Shown here in pieces: positions 35,497-43,114 of a stretch of 64,000 nucleotides of DNA. The stretch comes from a virus. The first letter of the stretch is position 1, and each line of letters opens with the position of its first letter. The translations under genes and the position numbers were made by a program. The stretch covers positions 1 through 64,000 of the IMG/VR virus record IMGVR_UViG_3300025000_000075; one strand, given 5' to 3'. A model generated the notes under the pieces. The model saw only the letters and a program-made list of their open reading frames with translations. It did no database searches and was not told where the DNA came from.

Positions 35497-35829
35497 ATGG
35501 CAAAAAAAGAAAATTTCTCTTTTAAAAAAATTAAACATATAGGTAGATGGAAATCATTTGAACCTGAGACTCATGATATTAAATTAGGTGGACTGAAGAT
35601 AGGGTATATACAAGTACAAAGAACTTTTGCTAGATCTCATCCTGATGATGGTATGCATAAGATACATTTCTATGTAAAGGATGAAAATATAACTAAGAGG
35701 AATATAACTCTTAAAATATCTTTTAATAGTAGTATTGATGCTAAGAATTTCATTCTACGTAATGTAGAAAAGTTGAAAACTAAATTTGATTTTTATAAAT
35801 GTCCTAAAGAGAAAATATATGAAAACTAG
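35497..35829 (+). CDS. hypothetical protein, 110 aa
   Basis: Basic, strand-rich protein (LGGLKIGYIQVQRTF). No family recognised. Overlaps the next gene by 11 bases. Confidence 0.62.
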   Translation: MAKKENFSFKKIKHIGRWKSFEPETHDIKLGGLKIGYIQVQRTFARSHPDDGMHKIHFYVKDENITKRNITLKISFNSSIDAKNFILRNVEKLKTKFDFYKCPKEKIYEN

Positions 35830-36091
35830 AAAACAAATATTTATGGAAATTGCAATAATTGTATTTATAATTATTGTTATCTTTTCTTTCTTTGGTACTA
35901 CATTTCAATATAGAGAATGGTATCATAATACTTCTGCATCTATTACAAATACACATATAATTAATACGGGCAAGTTTAATGATGAATTATATCGTGTAAT
36001 GGATTTTCAAACTGGAAAAATTATATATGTAATTGCTAATTCATCTAATGGATCAATATCAATAGCTGTCACAGATATGAGACAAAAATGA
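35819..36091 (+). CDS. membrane-anchored protein, 90 aa
   Basis: Start MKTRKQ chosen over a longer frame buried in the upstream gene. Single N-terminal hydrophobic segment (IAIIVFIIIVIFSFFG, residues about 9-24), then a small soluble beta-like domain probably outside the cytoplasm. ATGA overlap with the next gene. Confidence 0.62.
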   Translation: MKTRKQIFMEIAIIVFIIIVIFSFFGTTFQYREWYHNTSASITNTHIINTGKFNDELYRVMDFQTGKIIYVIANSSNGSISIAVTDMRQK

Positions 36092-36642
36092 ACCCTTTTA
36101 AACTGGATAATCCTATTTCTAGATTATTTAATCAAAGGTACCCTGATTTTTGTAAGCTTAATTTTAATTTAGGCTTATTGATTGATGATTATAAAAAGAA
36201 TATATCTTATGGTCCACATAATGATAATTATATAATCAAATTAGAATGGATATCAGAGAATATTGGTGAGTATAATATTTTCTATAAAGGAGTAGAAATT
36301 TTTTCGTGGACTATCTATACTGACAATAAAACTGATGATGGTATGGGTATATGTGTGCCTAAGTTTGAATTTAATATCAATTTAGAAGGCTCCAGAGAAC
36401 TATTTGAGTACATTAATAAAGATTCGGGTGAAAGAAAAATCCCAAATAAATATTATAATGTTGATATTAATAAGACAGCTTTATTTGTAGAACAAATAAT
36501 TAGCTTTTTATTAAAAAAATTAGATCTTAGACTAAAGATTGAAAAAGCTCAAGAAGCTTATAATCAAAAAGAATTAGTTAAACAACATTTAAATAGATTC
36601 AACAAATCAATAGAAGTTTTATCTTCTAAAATAGGAGTCTAA
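36088..36642 (+). CDS. hypothetical protein, 184 aa
   Basis: Not recognised. Strand-rich N-terminal two thirds and a helical, Lys-rich C-terminus. Ends immediately before the ligase start. Confidence 0.6.
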   Translation: MNPFKLDNPISRLFNQRYPDFCKLNFNLGLLIDDYKKNISYGPHNDNYIIKLEWISENIGEYNIFYKGVEIFSWTIYTDNKTDDGMGICVPKFEFNINLEGSRELFEYINKDSGERKIPNKYYNVDINKTALFVEQIISFLLKKLDLRLKIEKAQEAYNQKELVKQHLNRFNKSIEVLSSKIGV

Positions 36643-38052
36643 ATGGATTTAAAAACAATTGGATTAGTCTTTGATGATCTTTCAAAGATATCATCAACAA
36701 ATGCAAAGAAAGATTTAATAAATCTTTATAAAAATGATGAAGATCTTAAATTGATTTTTCGTTTTGCATATGATCCATATATTAAGTTTTATGTAGCAAA
36801 AGTAGTATTAATTAGTGAAATTAATGCTTGTAAGTTACTGTACACTGTAGATGACTTAATGGATCAATTGCAACCACTACATGACAGAGTCATAACAGGT
36901 AATCAAGCTAGAGAACATGTGGAAAATATTTATACTGGATTACCTTTTGAGTTTAGACCATATCTTGAAAAAATCCTAAAGAAAGATCTTAAAATTGGTG
37001 TAGGAATTGGTCTTATAAATGATATTTGGCCTGATTGGATTCCTGAATTTAAATTAGGTTTATGTGAGAGGTTCAAGAAAGTAAAACCTAAATTCCCTCT
37101 TTTGATTGAACCAAAAATTGATGGGGTAAGGGCTCTCATATTCATTAATCCAGATGGAAACATTGAAATCAAAGCTAGAAGCGGAATTCCATATACAAAT
37201 TTCAAAGTAATTGAACAAGAAACTAGAACTTTATGGGAATCATTTTATGACAGAGAAAAAGAGTTTTATAAAAATGGAGTTGTTTTAGATGGTGAGATTC
37301 AAGATAAAACATTTAATGGTATTATGAATAATGCAAGACGTATTCATGATGTACAATGTGATGAGGCAGTATTCAAATTATGGGACATTCTTCCTTTAGA
37401 AGAGTTTTTAGAAGAAAAATGTACCCATAAATTAAAAGATAGAAAAAATAGACTCAATGAATTCTTATTTGATGATGGAGAACCTTTAATGGCACCTCAC
37501 TTAGTTACACTTCCATATGGTGAAGTTAACAGCATGGATGATGTAATTAAGTCTTTTGAATATTGGAAAGGTGAAGTTGGGGAGGAGGGAGTCATTTGTA
37601 AAGACTCAAACTCAATGTACATGTATTCAGCGGGTTCAAAGAGAGGAGGAAAACAAGCAACTTGGTGGAAGTTCAAAATTCAAGACTATGATGAAGTAAT
37701 GGGCAACACAAATGAAAGTGAATATATTGTTAAGATTTTAGATGCTTATTTAGGTGAAAAAGGTACTAAAAATGAAGATAGATTAGGTGGGTTTACCTAT
37801 GAAGCTGAAATACCACTAGTCGATGAAGATATTGCTATTGAAGAGAAAACAGTAAAAATATCTGGTAAGTGTGGAGGAGGGTTTGAAGATAAAGAAAGAA
37901 ATGATTTTTGGAAAAGAAAAGATGAATTAATAGGTCAATTTATAGAAGTAGTTTCTCAAGAAATTACTATTAACAAACAAGGTACGCATTCATTAAGATT
38001 TCCTATTTTTAAAAGATTTAGACCAGATTGTATAAAAACTGGAAGAGGATAA
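36643..38052 (+). CDS. ATP-dependent DNA ligase
   Basis: 469 aa. Nucleotidyltransferase motif I LIEPKIDGVRAL places the adenylated lysine at K158. Motif III region VLDGEIQDKTF, motif IV EEGVICKDSN and motif V ATWWKFKIQDYD follow, with an OB-fold C-terminus. Length and layout are T4 ligase-like. It seals nicks at Okazaki junctions and in recombination. Confidence 0.92.
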   Translation: MDLKTIGLVFDDLSKISSTNAKKDLINLYKNDEDLKLIFRFAYDPYIKFYVAKVVLISEINACKLLYTVDDLMDQLQPLHDRVITGNQAREHVENIYTGLPFEFRPYLEKILKKDLKIGVGIGLINDIWPDWIPEFKLGLCERFKKVKPKFPLLIEPKIDGVRALIFINPDGNIEIKARSGIPYTNFKVIEQETRTLWESFYDREKEFYKNGVVLDGEIQDKTFNGIMNNARRIHDVQCDEAVFKLWDILPLEEFLEEKCTHKLKDRKNRLNEFLFDDGEPLMAPHLVTLPYGEVNSMDDVIKSFEYWKGEVGEEGVICKDSNSMYMYSAGSKRGGKQATWWKFKIQDYDEVMGNTNESEYIVKILDAYLGEKGTKNEDRLGGFTYEAEIPLVDEDIAIEEKTVKISGKCGGGFEDKERNDFWKRKDELIGQFIEVVSQEITINKQGTHSLRFPIFKRFRPDCIKTGRG

Positions 38053-38053
38053 A

Positions 38054-38143
38054 ATGAAAATACTTTATATAGGTCTTGATAAGTCATTAAATACAGATAA
38101 AGAATTTCATTTCTTCGGTCAAGATATAAAGAACTATTGGTGA
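38054..38143 (+). CDS. very small protein, 29 aa
   Basis: ATG after GAGGATAAA, reading MKILYIGLDKSLNTDKEFHF to a TGA two bases before the next ATG. The good SD and fit into the gap suggest translation. Function unknown; it could also be a leader peptide. Confidence 0.5.
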   Translation: MKILYIGLDKSLNTDKEFHFFGQDIKNYW

Positions 38144-38144
38144 A

Positions 38145-38411
38145 ATGATGATTGAAGATATTATTACATTAAACAGTTTTGCAGATGCTCAAAGATATAA
38201 ATTTAGACTTAAGAAAGTTAATAGAGATGCCGGTGAATATAGATTAGTTTGTGCTAATACTGGTATACTACTCATACATGGTAATATTCTCTGGATTAAG
38301 TCTCAAATTAAAAAGATGAATCTTAATATTATAAATAAATCATATGTATATGTTGGTATTTATTTATATTGGAAATATTTAAAAAAGAAAGCTAAAAAAC
38401 TTCAAGGATGA
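38145..38411 (+). CDS. hypothetical protein, 88 aa
   Basis: Basic protein with no recognised family (RFRLKK-like N-terminus, KKKAKKLQG tail). Overlaps the next start. Confidence 0.58.
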   Translation: MMIEDIITLNSFADAQRYKFRLKKVNRDAGEYRLVCANTGILLIHGNILWIKSQIKKMNLNIINKSYVYVGIYLYWKYLKKKAKKLQG

Positions 38412-38860
38412 TTATGGAATGGAGAGATTCAAAACTATATATATATCATCAAATTGGTCACATTATTGTGCTAGGTGTAGACCCTAATAAAAAAGCAGAA
38501 GGCAAAGCACTAAAGGTTTCAAGTTATTTGAAAGAAGTATTTGCTCAGAATCCAGGACTTAGAGCTCAATATAATGTAGATATTTTATCAGGTGATTTTC
38601 ATCAATATTATAAAGAACACAACATAATCCTGTTACCTTGTAAGTCTACTCAAAGAAATAAATCTGACTTCTCTGTAATTCAAGAATCAATTTTATGGTT
38701 AAGAGCTTGGGGAGATAAGAACTTTGATGATCTAGAAGCAAGAGGTAAAAAAGTCTTTGTGCCTTTAATTGGTACTGGTAAGCAAGGAGTCAATCCAGGA
38801 GATGTACAAAGGTTTATGGAGGCAACTCTGAAAAATGCAAGGATCATTGGAGTAATCTAG
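38408..38860 (+). CDS. macro-domain-like protein, 150 aa
   Basis: The layout resembles phage ADP-ribose-type macro domains: GKALKVSSYLKEVFAQNPGL, ILSGDF, a loop LLPCKSTQRNKSDFSVIQES, and VFVPLIGTGKQGVNPGDVQRF, where macro domains have a P-x-x-G-x-G-x-x-G loop. It could bind or remove ADP-ribose marks used in host defence or phage signalling. The usual NAAN motif is absent, so the call is tentative. Confidence 0.5.
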   Translation: MIMEWRDSKLYIYHQIGHIIVLGVDPNKKAEGKALKVSSYLKEVFAQNPGLRAQYNVDILSGDFHQYYKEHNIILLPCKSTQRNKSDFSVIQESILWLRAWGDKNFDDLEARGKKVFVPLIGTGKQGVNPGDVQRFMEATLKNARIIGVI

Positions 38861-38868
38861 CCTTCACG

Positions 38869-38895
38869 TATAGTTTAAAAATCCAAATAACTATA
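38869..38895 (+). terminator. weak hairpin TATAGTT/AACTATA
   Basis: TATAGTT (38869-38875) and AACTATA (38889-38895) form a 7-bp AT-rich stem just after the macro-like gene and before the next promoter. Weak; no T tract. Confidence 0.3.
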
Positions 38896-38947
38896 TCTCA
38901 CATATTAATTGAGCAAAATATAATATTTTCAAGTATCAAAGAGATAT

Positions 38948-38955
38948 TATATTTG
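38948..38955 (+). promoter_or_regulatory. TATATTTG promoter box
   Basis: TATATTTG followed by TAATTCAATTAAAAAT, 34 bases before the small membrane protein at 38990. Confidence 0.7.
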
Positions 38956-38989
38956 TAATTCAATTAAAAATATTCAATTAAGGGATTAA

Positions 38990-39121
38990 ATGAGATTAAT
39001 ACCTCTAATGTTTACATTATTAATGCTTCAAGTAATTCTACCTTTATTTGCACTATTTATATTTTTTTGTTTAGGATGTTTTGTTTATTTAATTTATACC
39101 CTTTCCAGAGGAAAAATATGA
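38990..39121 (+). CDS. small hydrophobic membrane protein, 43 aa
   Basis: ATG after AAGGGATTAA. Almost wholly hydrophobic (LMFTLLMLQVILPLFALF, FFCLGCFVYLIY) with a short basic tail. Its stop overlaps the next start (ATGA). It may be a membrane toxin, holin-like or regulatory peptide; the sequence alone cannot tell. Confidence 0.55.
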   Translation: MRLIPLMFTLLMLQVILPLFALFIFFCLGCFVYLIYTLSRGKI

Positions 39122-39495
39122 CTAAATTTCTTGTTTTTACTGAGGATAATATTGAGATTTCAAAAGTTAAAGATTTAGCACCATCTTATTTTATTGGTTT
39201 ACCTGAGGGAAAAGAAGATTCAATTGAGAATTATCTTGTTGGTGAAACTTTTCCTTATTTTAAATTTATAAATCTTGAAAATGGCTTAGTTATAAATACT
39301 GCAGAATGCTTGAAAAAATTTAAAGAATTCCAAATTTGTTTTAGGAGTACTAGTAATGTAATCTTTGACTCAAAAAACCAAAGGCCCGATATAGACTTTT
39401 TAACATATTGGGCAATGTTTGTTGAACATAAAAAAGGTACTTTTTCATTAAATGAATTTCTTGATACTCACAGCTTGTTAAGAGATAAAGATTAA
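39118..39495 (+). CDS. hypothetical protein, 125 aa
   Basis: Start MTKFLVFTED at 39118 is coupled to the small membrane protein; the longer open frame upstream is the other gene's territory. No family recognised. Confidence 0.62.
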   Translation: MTKFLVFTEDNIEISKVKDLAPSYFIGLPEGKEDSIENYLVGETFPYFKFINLENGLVINTAECLKKFKEFQICFRSTSNVIFDSKNQRPDIDFLTYWAMFVEHKKGTFSLNEFLDTHSLLRDKD

Positions 39496-39523
39496 TTTTG
39501 CAGAACAGAATAGAAAGAAGCTT

Positions 39524-39531
39524 TATATTTG
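39524..39531 (+). promoter_or_regulatory. TATATTTG promoter box
   Basis: TATATTTG followed by TTTATCAAATTTTTA, 64 bases before the MAKL protein; its transcript carries the ACTAAAAGGAGCCAAACAA leader. Confidence 0.72.
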
Positions 39532-39595
39532 TTTATCAAATTTTTATTTCAATGAGAAATAAAAAATCAATTAATAACTAAAAGGAGCCAAACAA

Positions 39596-40042
39596 ATGGC
39601 AAAATTAGCAGGATTAAAAGCAAAAGACGCTGCAGTTGCAACGGATGCAGCAGCTGGTCAAGTTGCCTCACAAGATGCAGCAGCAGCCGCAGTAGAAACA
39701 AAACCAAAGAAAGAAAAAAAGGTTAAAGAAGACAAGCCGAAGAAAACTGAAGAAGAACTCAAGGCAATGCGACTTGCAAATCTTAAACCTCGTACAAAAT
39801 CTCCGGAACAAGCAGCAGCAGACGAAGCATTGTTAAATGCATTGAAGGACGTTCTTACAAAAAATCCTGACGGTCTCGGAACTGAAGAAATTTTGAAATC
39901 AATTAGCTCAACGCCAATTGAACAATTGAAAGCAGAAAAATTTGATCGAAAAGTTCGCGGAATGTTGAGAGATCAGCTTCATTGCACAAAGACTCAGACT
40001 CAAGGTTCAAACAAAAAAGTCTACAAATTACCGGTTGCATAA
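39596..40042 (+). CDS. basic Ala/Lys-rich MAKL protein with C-terminal winged-helix-like domain
   Basis: 148 aa. N-terminal MAKLAGLKA followed by a disordered Ala/Lys/Glu tract (KPKKEKKVKED), then a helical domain (LLNALKDVLTKNPDGLGTEE and KVRGMLRDQ). A strong conserved leader gives a high translation rate. Base composition is visibly richer in G and C than its neighbours. It may be a nucleoid-type or transcription-associated DNA binder. Paralogue-like partner at 40629. Confidence 0.65.
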   Translation: MAKLAGLKAKDAAVATDAAAGQVASQDAAAAAVETKPKKEKKVKEDKPKKTEEELKAMRLANLKPRTKSPEQAAADEALLNALKDVLTKNPDGLGTEEILKSISSTPIEQLKAEKFDRKVRGMLRDQLHCTKTQTQGSNKKVYKLPVA

Positions 40043-40061
40043 ATATCCCATGTCATGATTT

Positions 40062-40109
40062 AAGCCCATTCAAGAAATACTCATAACAGAGAAAGTATTG
40101 AATGGGCTT
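40062..40109 (+). terminator. long hairpin after the MAKL gene
   Basis: AAGCCCATTCAA (40062-40073) pairs perfectly with TTGAATGGGCTT (40098-40109) over 12 bp; 24-base loop. It lies 20 bases past the stop. No T tract follows (ATGTCG), so it may stabilise the mRNA end rather than terminate. Confidence 0.65.
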
Positions 40110-40147
40110 ATGTCGTATTAGGGAACAATTAATCATTTGAGGAAGAT

Positions 40148-40558
40148 ATGGGAATAGATACAACAAATGATATTGCTGGACGTCCAAAATTTTTACAAGA
40201 ATTGTTTAATAAATCTAAAAATGTTGATGGTTCAAGATATAAAGTAATTGAGGGGAAAAGATTAAATAATAAAGTATTCCAGACTTCATTGGGTTCGCAA
40301 AAGCTAGAACAAATTGATATCATATGGAAGCAAAATAATCCTCACTTAAAAAAGCTTGATGCAGCATTAAGAGAACTTGAAAAGAAATGGGAAGAAGAAA
40401 CTGATCTTACAAAAAAAGAAATTTTATTCTATAAATATGAATTAGAAGTGGAATCTTTTTTTGAACCTGGAATTGAGTTGGATGAATTTGAATTAAAATC
40501 TGTTGATGACATTAAACGCCATATACTAGAATTAGAAAGGGCTTTAAAAGATCGCTGA
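40148..40558 (+). CDS. hypothetical coiled-coil-type protein, 136 aa
   Basis: Not recognised. The C-terminal half is helical and charged (KKLDAALRELEKKWEEE, DIKRHILELERALKDR). Start MGIDTTND after GAGGAAGAT. Confidence 0.6.
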   Translation: MGIDTTNDIAGRPKFLQELFNKSKNVDGSRYKVIEGKRLNNKVFQTSLGSQKLEQIDIIWKQNNPHLKKLDAALRELEKKWEEETDLTKKEILFYKYELEVESFFEPGIELDEFELKSVDDIKRHILELERALKDR

Positions 40559-40568
40559 CAAGAAGCAT

Positions 40569-40576
40569 TATATTTG
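40569..40576 (+). promoter_or_regulatory. TATATTTG promoter box
   Basis: TATATTTGTTTTGTCAATTT, one of the best matches to the shared extended motif, 52 bases before the second MAKL gene. Confidence 0.78.
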
Positions 40577-40628
40577 TTTTGTCAATTTTATTTTATTAAC
40601 AAAACAAGGTCGGGAGGCCTAATTAAAA

Positions 40629-41048
40629 ATGGCAAAATTATCAGGTTTAAGGTTAAGCAATGGAGAAACAGTTAAACAAAAGGCTGATGCTCCAGTTGAA
40701 TCTACGCAAATTGAAAAAACAGAGACTGTTGTTCCAGTTGAACAAACAAAATCAGCTGTTAAATCATTGAAACAAGTTGAAACTGCTCCTGCTGATTTAA
40801 AGACGCAGAAAGCTTCAAAAGGCGATTCAATCTTTGAAAAATTCTTTGAAATTGTTTCTGATGGAAAGCCCCACAAAATTAAAGATCTACTTGATACCTT
40901 TTCTCTTCCCCATACAAGTTCAGGTAGAGAAAAACTTCGTCAATGCAAGAGAAAAATTGAAACATCTGGTGGCTCATTTAAAGATGAGATTGTTGAAAAT
41001 GCAAAAGCAATTTCTCTTATTATCCCTACAGAAGTTGTAGCAAATTAA
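40629..41048 (+). CDS. MAKL-type protein 2, winged-helix-like C-terminus
   Basis: 139 aa. It shares the N-terminus (MAKLSGLRL versus MAKLAGLKA) and overall plan with the 39596 protein: a disordered Val/Glu/Thr-rich linker, then a helical domain (FEKFFEIVSDGKPHKIKDLL, REKLRQCKRKIE) like a small DNA-binding wing-helix. SD GGGAGG upstream. Followed by a terminator. Confidence 0.62.
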   Translation: MAKLSGLRLSNGETVKQKADAPVESTQIEKTETVVPVEQTKSAVKSLKQVETAPADLKTQKASKGDSIFEKFFEIVSDGKPHKIKDLLDTFSLPHTSSGREKLRQCKRKIETSGGSFKDEIVENAKAISLIIPTEVVAN

Positions 41049-41050
41049 TG

Positions 41051-41070
41051 AAAGGGACTCAGGTCCCTTT
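41051..41070 (+). terminator. rho-independent terminator hairpin
   Basis: AAAGGGAC and GTCCCTTT form an 8-bp stem around TCAG, two bases after the stop of the second MAKL gene. The following bases are CCTGGTTT, so only a short T run. Confidence 0.65.
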
Positions 41071-41078
41071 CCTGGTTT

Positions 41079-41384
41079 ATGAAAGATAAATTTAAGCATT
41101 CATTATCAAAGCTAGATGTAAAGAGTATTGTAACTGAATTTAATTTAGATTTAGAAGGAAGTGTACAAGTTGAGATTGATGGTAAACAAAAGGTTATATC
41201 TCTTCAAGAGAATTTAAATCTTTATAAATGTGATGTAAAAGGATATGAATTCTCAACAAGAGCAGTAAATCGTAGAAGAGCAATTCAAAATTTTAAGAAA
41301 TTAACTAGGAAATCTTTTGGTAAGCAAGTTATACCAATTGAAGTTTTTATCTTCTTGGATGATAAATGGCAAATAGCAAAGTAA
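41079..41384 (+). CDS. hypothetical protein, 101 aa
   Basis: Not recognised. Basic, with a strand-rich end (VIPIEVFIFLDDKW). It overlaps the PC4-like gene by 19 bases. Confidence 0.6.
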   Translation: MKDKFKHSLSKLDVKSIVTEFNLDLEGSVQVEIDGKQKVISLQENLNLYKCDVKGYEFSTRAVNRRRAIQNFKKLTRKSFGKQVIPIEVFIFLDDKWQIAK

Positions 41385-41638
41385 AAAAAGAATTTACTGG
41401 TGTTGCTCATCAAAGTAAAGAAATTGAAATGAGTGACAGTACCAAGATAAAACTTACAATAATGGAATTAAGTAATAAGTTTTATCTTGATATTAGGTTA
41501 TATACTCTTTCTGAAACAGGTACTTGGCTGCCAACAAAAAAAGGGGTTTGGATATCATTAAATACAGTTGATTTTAAAGTTGAGGAGGTATTTGAATTAG
41601 GTAAAGAACTAATACAGGAATTTAGAAATGGGAGATAA
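41366..41638 (+). CDS. PC4/YdbC-like ssDNA-binding protein
   Basis: 90 aa. FYLDIRLYTLSETG followed by LPTKKGVWISLNTVDF matches the PC4 core pattern DIRxYY....G...PTKKGISL. Such proteins bind single-stranded DNA and can act in transcription or replication. Its C-terminal codons (EFRNGR) lie in the first copy of a 109-bp duplication. Confidence 0.6.
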   Translation: MANSKVKKEFTGVAHQSKEIEMSDSTKIKLTIMELSNKFYLDIRLYTLSETGTWLPTKKGVWISLNTVDFKVEEVFELGKELIQEFRNGR

Positions 41639-41847
41639 ACATAAATACATTTTTAAATGTAAATGTCTAGTCAAAATTAAAAAAGGTGAGCCCATCTCTT
41701 TTAAAGAAAAATCAAAATCTATTAATGTATTTAGAAATGGGAGATAAACATAAATACATTTTTAAATGTAAATGTCTAGTCAAAATTAAAAAAGGTGAGC
41801 CCATCTCTTTTAAAGAAAAATCAAAATCTATTAATGTATTTAGAAAT
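41621..41847 (+). repeat. perfect 109-bp tandem duplication
   Basis: Bases 41621-41729 are repeated without any visible difference at 41730-41838, followed by a third partial TTTAGAAAT (41839-41847). The TTTAGAAAT at each junction is the microhomology. 109 is not a multiple of three, so the first copy of the downstream reading frame is broken. Identity implies a very recent event or an assembly artefact. Confidence 0.92.
41628..41747 (+). pseudogene. truncated 39-aa first copy created by the tandem duplication
   Basis: It begins MGDKHKYIFKCKCLVK like the intact copy. The 109-bp unit shifts the frame so it reads VFRNGR and stops at the TAA inside the second copy, the same stop context that ends the PC4-like gene. 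Probably a non-functional relic. Confidence 0.7.
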
Positions 41848-42036
41848 TTTGGCATACAAGATATAAATGGTTTTGCTATAAGAGACTTAGCTGAAGGTGA
41901 AATTGTTGAATTTAATCGTTATATAAATACTAAAGACTTCATAGTTAAAGGAGAAGAATATGAGGATTTACAAAAATCTTTACGAGACAGTGAAAGAAAC
42001 ACAAAGAAACTTATTCGAAATGGGTCAAGAGGTTAG
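41737..42036 (+). CDS. hypothetical protein, 99 aa (intact copy)
   Basis: Start MGDKHKYIFKC in the second duplicate copy and continuing past the repeat (FGIQDINGFAIRDLAEGE). No family recognised. Its last 77 bases overlap the next gene in another frame. Confidence 0.65.
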   Translation: MGDKHKYIFKCKCLVKIKKGEPISFKEKSKSINVFRNFGIQDINGFAIRDLAEGEIVEFNRYINTKDFIVKGEEYEDLQKSLRDSERNTKKLIRNGSRG

Positions 42037-42727
42037 ACTTAAGTCATTTCAGAACAAAAAACTTGACACACCTGAACTTGTTGAGAAGTATACTACTAAA
42101 GAAATTCAAGGAGAAACATTCTCAATACTAGACCCATTAGCTGAAGTTAAAAAGGCTTATGCTTTTATCTATAAAGATTCAATAGAACAACCAGATAACG
42201 TTCTTGCATGGGCCAATGTTGAGTTTCTTGAAAGAGTAGATGAATCAGCTATTAGTCCCAATCCTGGTGAAGCTTGGAAATTACGTCGGTATGTTTGGGA
42301 ACCAATTATGGTTAATGGTCGTTTTGAATATACTTACAATGAGCGCTTCTTCCGTAATAATCTTCTGCTTCGTATTATTAATCAACTTGTATTAGATAGG
42401 AATTCAAGACGTCAAGTATTAAATATCTATTCAAGTGATCTTGACCAAGACATGAATGAACAAACTGGACGGGTTTCTTGTTCTTTAGATTATTCTTGGT
42501 TGATTCGTGATAATAAATTGATTATGTTTTATCACATGAGGAGTTGTGATTTTTACACGCATTTTATCAATGACATGTACCTTGCTGGAAAATTAAATGA
42601 TTGGGTAACTAAAAGAATTAATGATCAACTAGTTGATGGAGTGCCAATTGAACCCGGTAAACTTATTGTTCTTATTAATAGTTTACATGCTTATAGATCA
42701 TATATGATAGATCGTAATATATTTTAA
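41960..42727 (+). CDS. second ThyA-superfamily protein (dUMP/dCMP hydroxymethylase-like)
   Basis: 255 aa with the thymidylate-synthase fold order: FEYTYNERF, DRNSRRQVLNIYSSDLDQ, RVSCSLDYSWLIRDNKLIMFYHMRSCDF (C174, R194, D197), FINDMYLAG, and SLHAYRSYMIDR (241-245 is the S-x-H-x-Y box). The usual PC is SC. Thymidylate is probably made by the nearby ThyX, so this protein may be a base hydroxymethylase. The ATG is supported by AAAGGAG six bases upstream despite a 77-base overlap. Confidence 0.72.
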   Translation: MRIYKNLYETVKETQRNLFEMGQEVRLKSFQNKKLDTPELVEKYTTKEIQGETFSILDPLAEVKKAYAFIYKDSIEQPDNVLAWANVEFLERVDESAISPNPGEAWKLRRYVWEPIMVNGRFEYTYNERFFRNNLLLRIINQLVLDRNSRRQVLNIYSSDLDQDMNEQTGRVSCSLDYSWLIRDNKLIMFYHMRSCDFYTHFINDMYLAGKLNDWVTKRINDQLVDGVPIEPGKLIVLINSLHAYRSYMIDRNIF

Positions 42728-42728
42728 G

Positions 42729-42752
42729 TTTGACCAATTCGAATTGGTCAAA
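42729..42752. repeat. perfect 24-bp palindrome
   Basis: TTTGACCAATTCGAATTGGTCAAA is fully self-complementary, beginning two bases after the ThyA-like stop. It may be a two-way terminator or a dimeric operator. Confidence 0.7.
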
Positions 42753-42880
42753 AGTGATGAACACGTAGTGTCACTCTAAACGTCTTTAAAACCGCTTACA
42801 TAACGGACTCCAAGACAAACACGTGATTCTTTTTGCATTATTCATTTATGGCTGGTAGCAATACCGGCCATTATTTTTTA
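42753..42880 (+). terminator. structured gap ending in a strong terminator
   Basis: The terminator is ATGGCTGGTA (42848-42857), GCAA tetraloop, TACCGGCCAT (42862-42871) and then TATTTTTTATT. Upstream of it, 42753-42775 contains a smaller dyad (ACAC-GTA-GTGT inside AGTG/CACT). An in-frame ATG inside the hairpin is unlikely to be used as a gene start. Confidence 0.78.
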
Positions 42881-42898
42881 TTATTAAAAGAGGTAATA

Positions 42899-43114
42899 GT
42901 GAAATCATCAATTATGTCAGGTATATTTCTCATTTCTCTTGGTGTATTTATTTTTTCAATTGGCTTACAGATAGTAATAAACTTATTTAGTTTAAAACCT
43001 GTCAGTGAATGGCCTACTGATATTATTGCTTATTCTTTTGGTTCTATGTTTATCCTCTGGGGTTTATTGTTAATCATCGATAATACCATATTAATATTTA
43101 AAGGAAAAAAATAA
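42899..43114 (+). CDS. small two-TM membrane protein, about 71 aa
   Basis: GTG at 42899 after AGAGG (ATG at 42914 is an alternative). Hydrophobic segments IFLISLGVFIFSIGLQIVI and IIAYSFGSMFILWGLLLII. Ends in an overlap with ThyX. No family recognised. Confidence 0.6.
   Translation: MKSSIMSGIFLISLGVFIFSIGLQIVINLFSLKPVSEWPTDIIAYSFGSMFILWGLLLIIDNTILIFKGKK

Noticed and set aside
38869-38895. Hairpin as a strong terminator
   Set aside because: Seven AT-rich pairs and no T tract; listed only as a weak element.
42833-42899. Longer N-terminus for the small membrane protein starting in the terminator hairpin
   Set aside because: That ATG lies just before a strong GCAA-loop terminator and lacks an SD; GTG 42899 has AGAGG.
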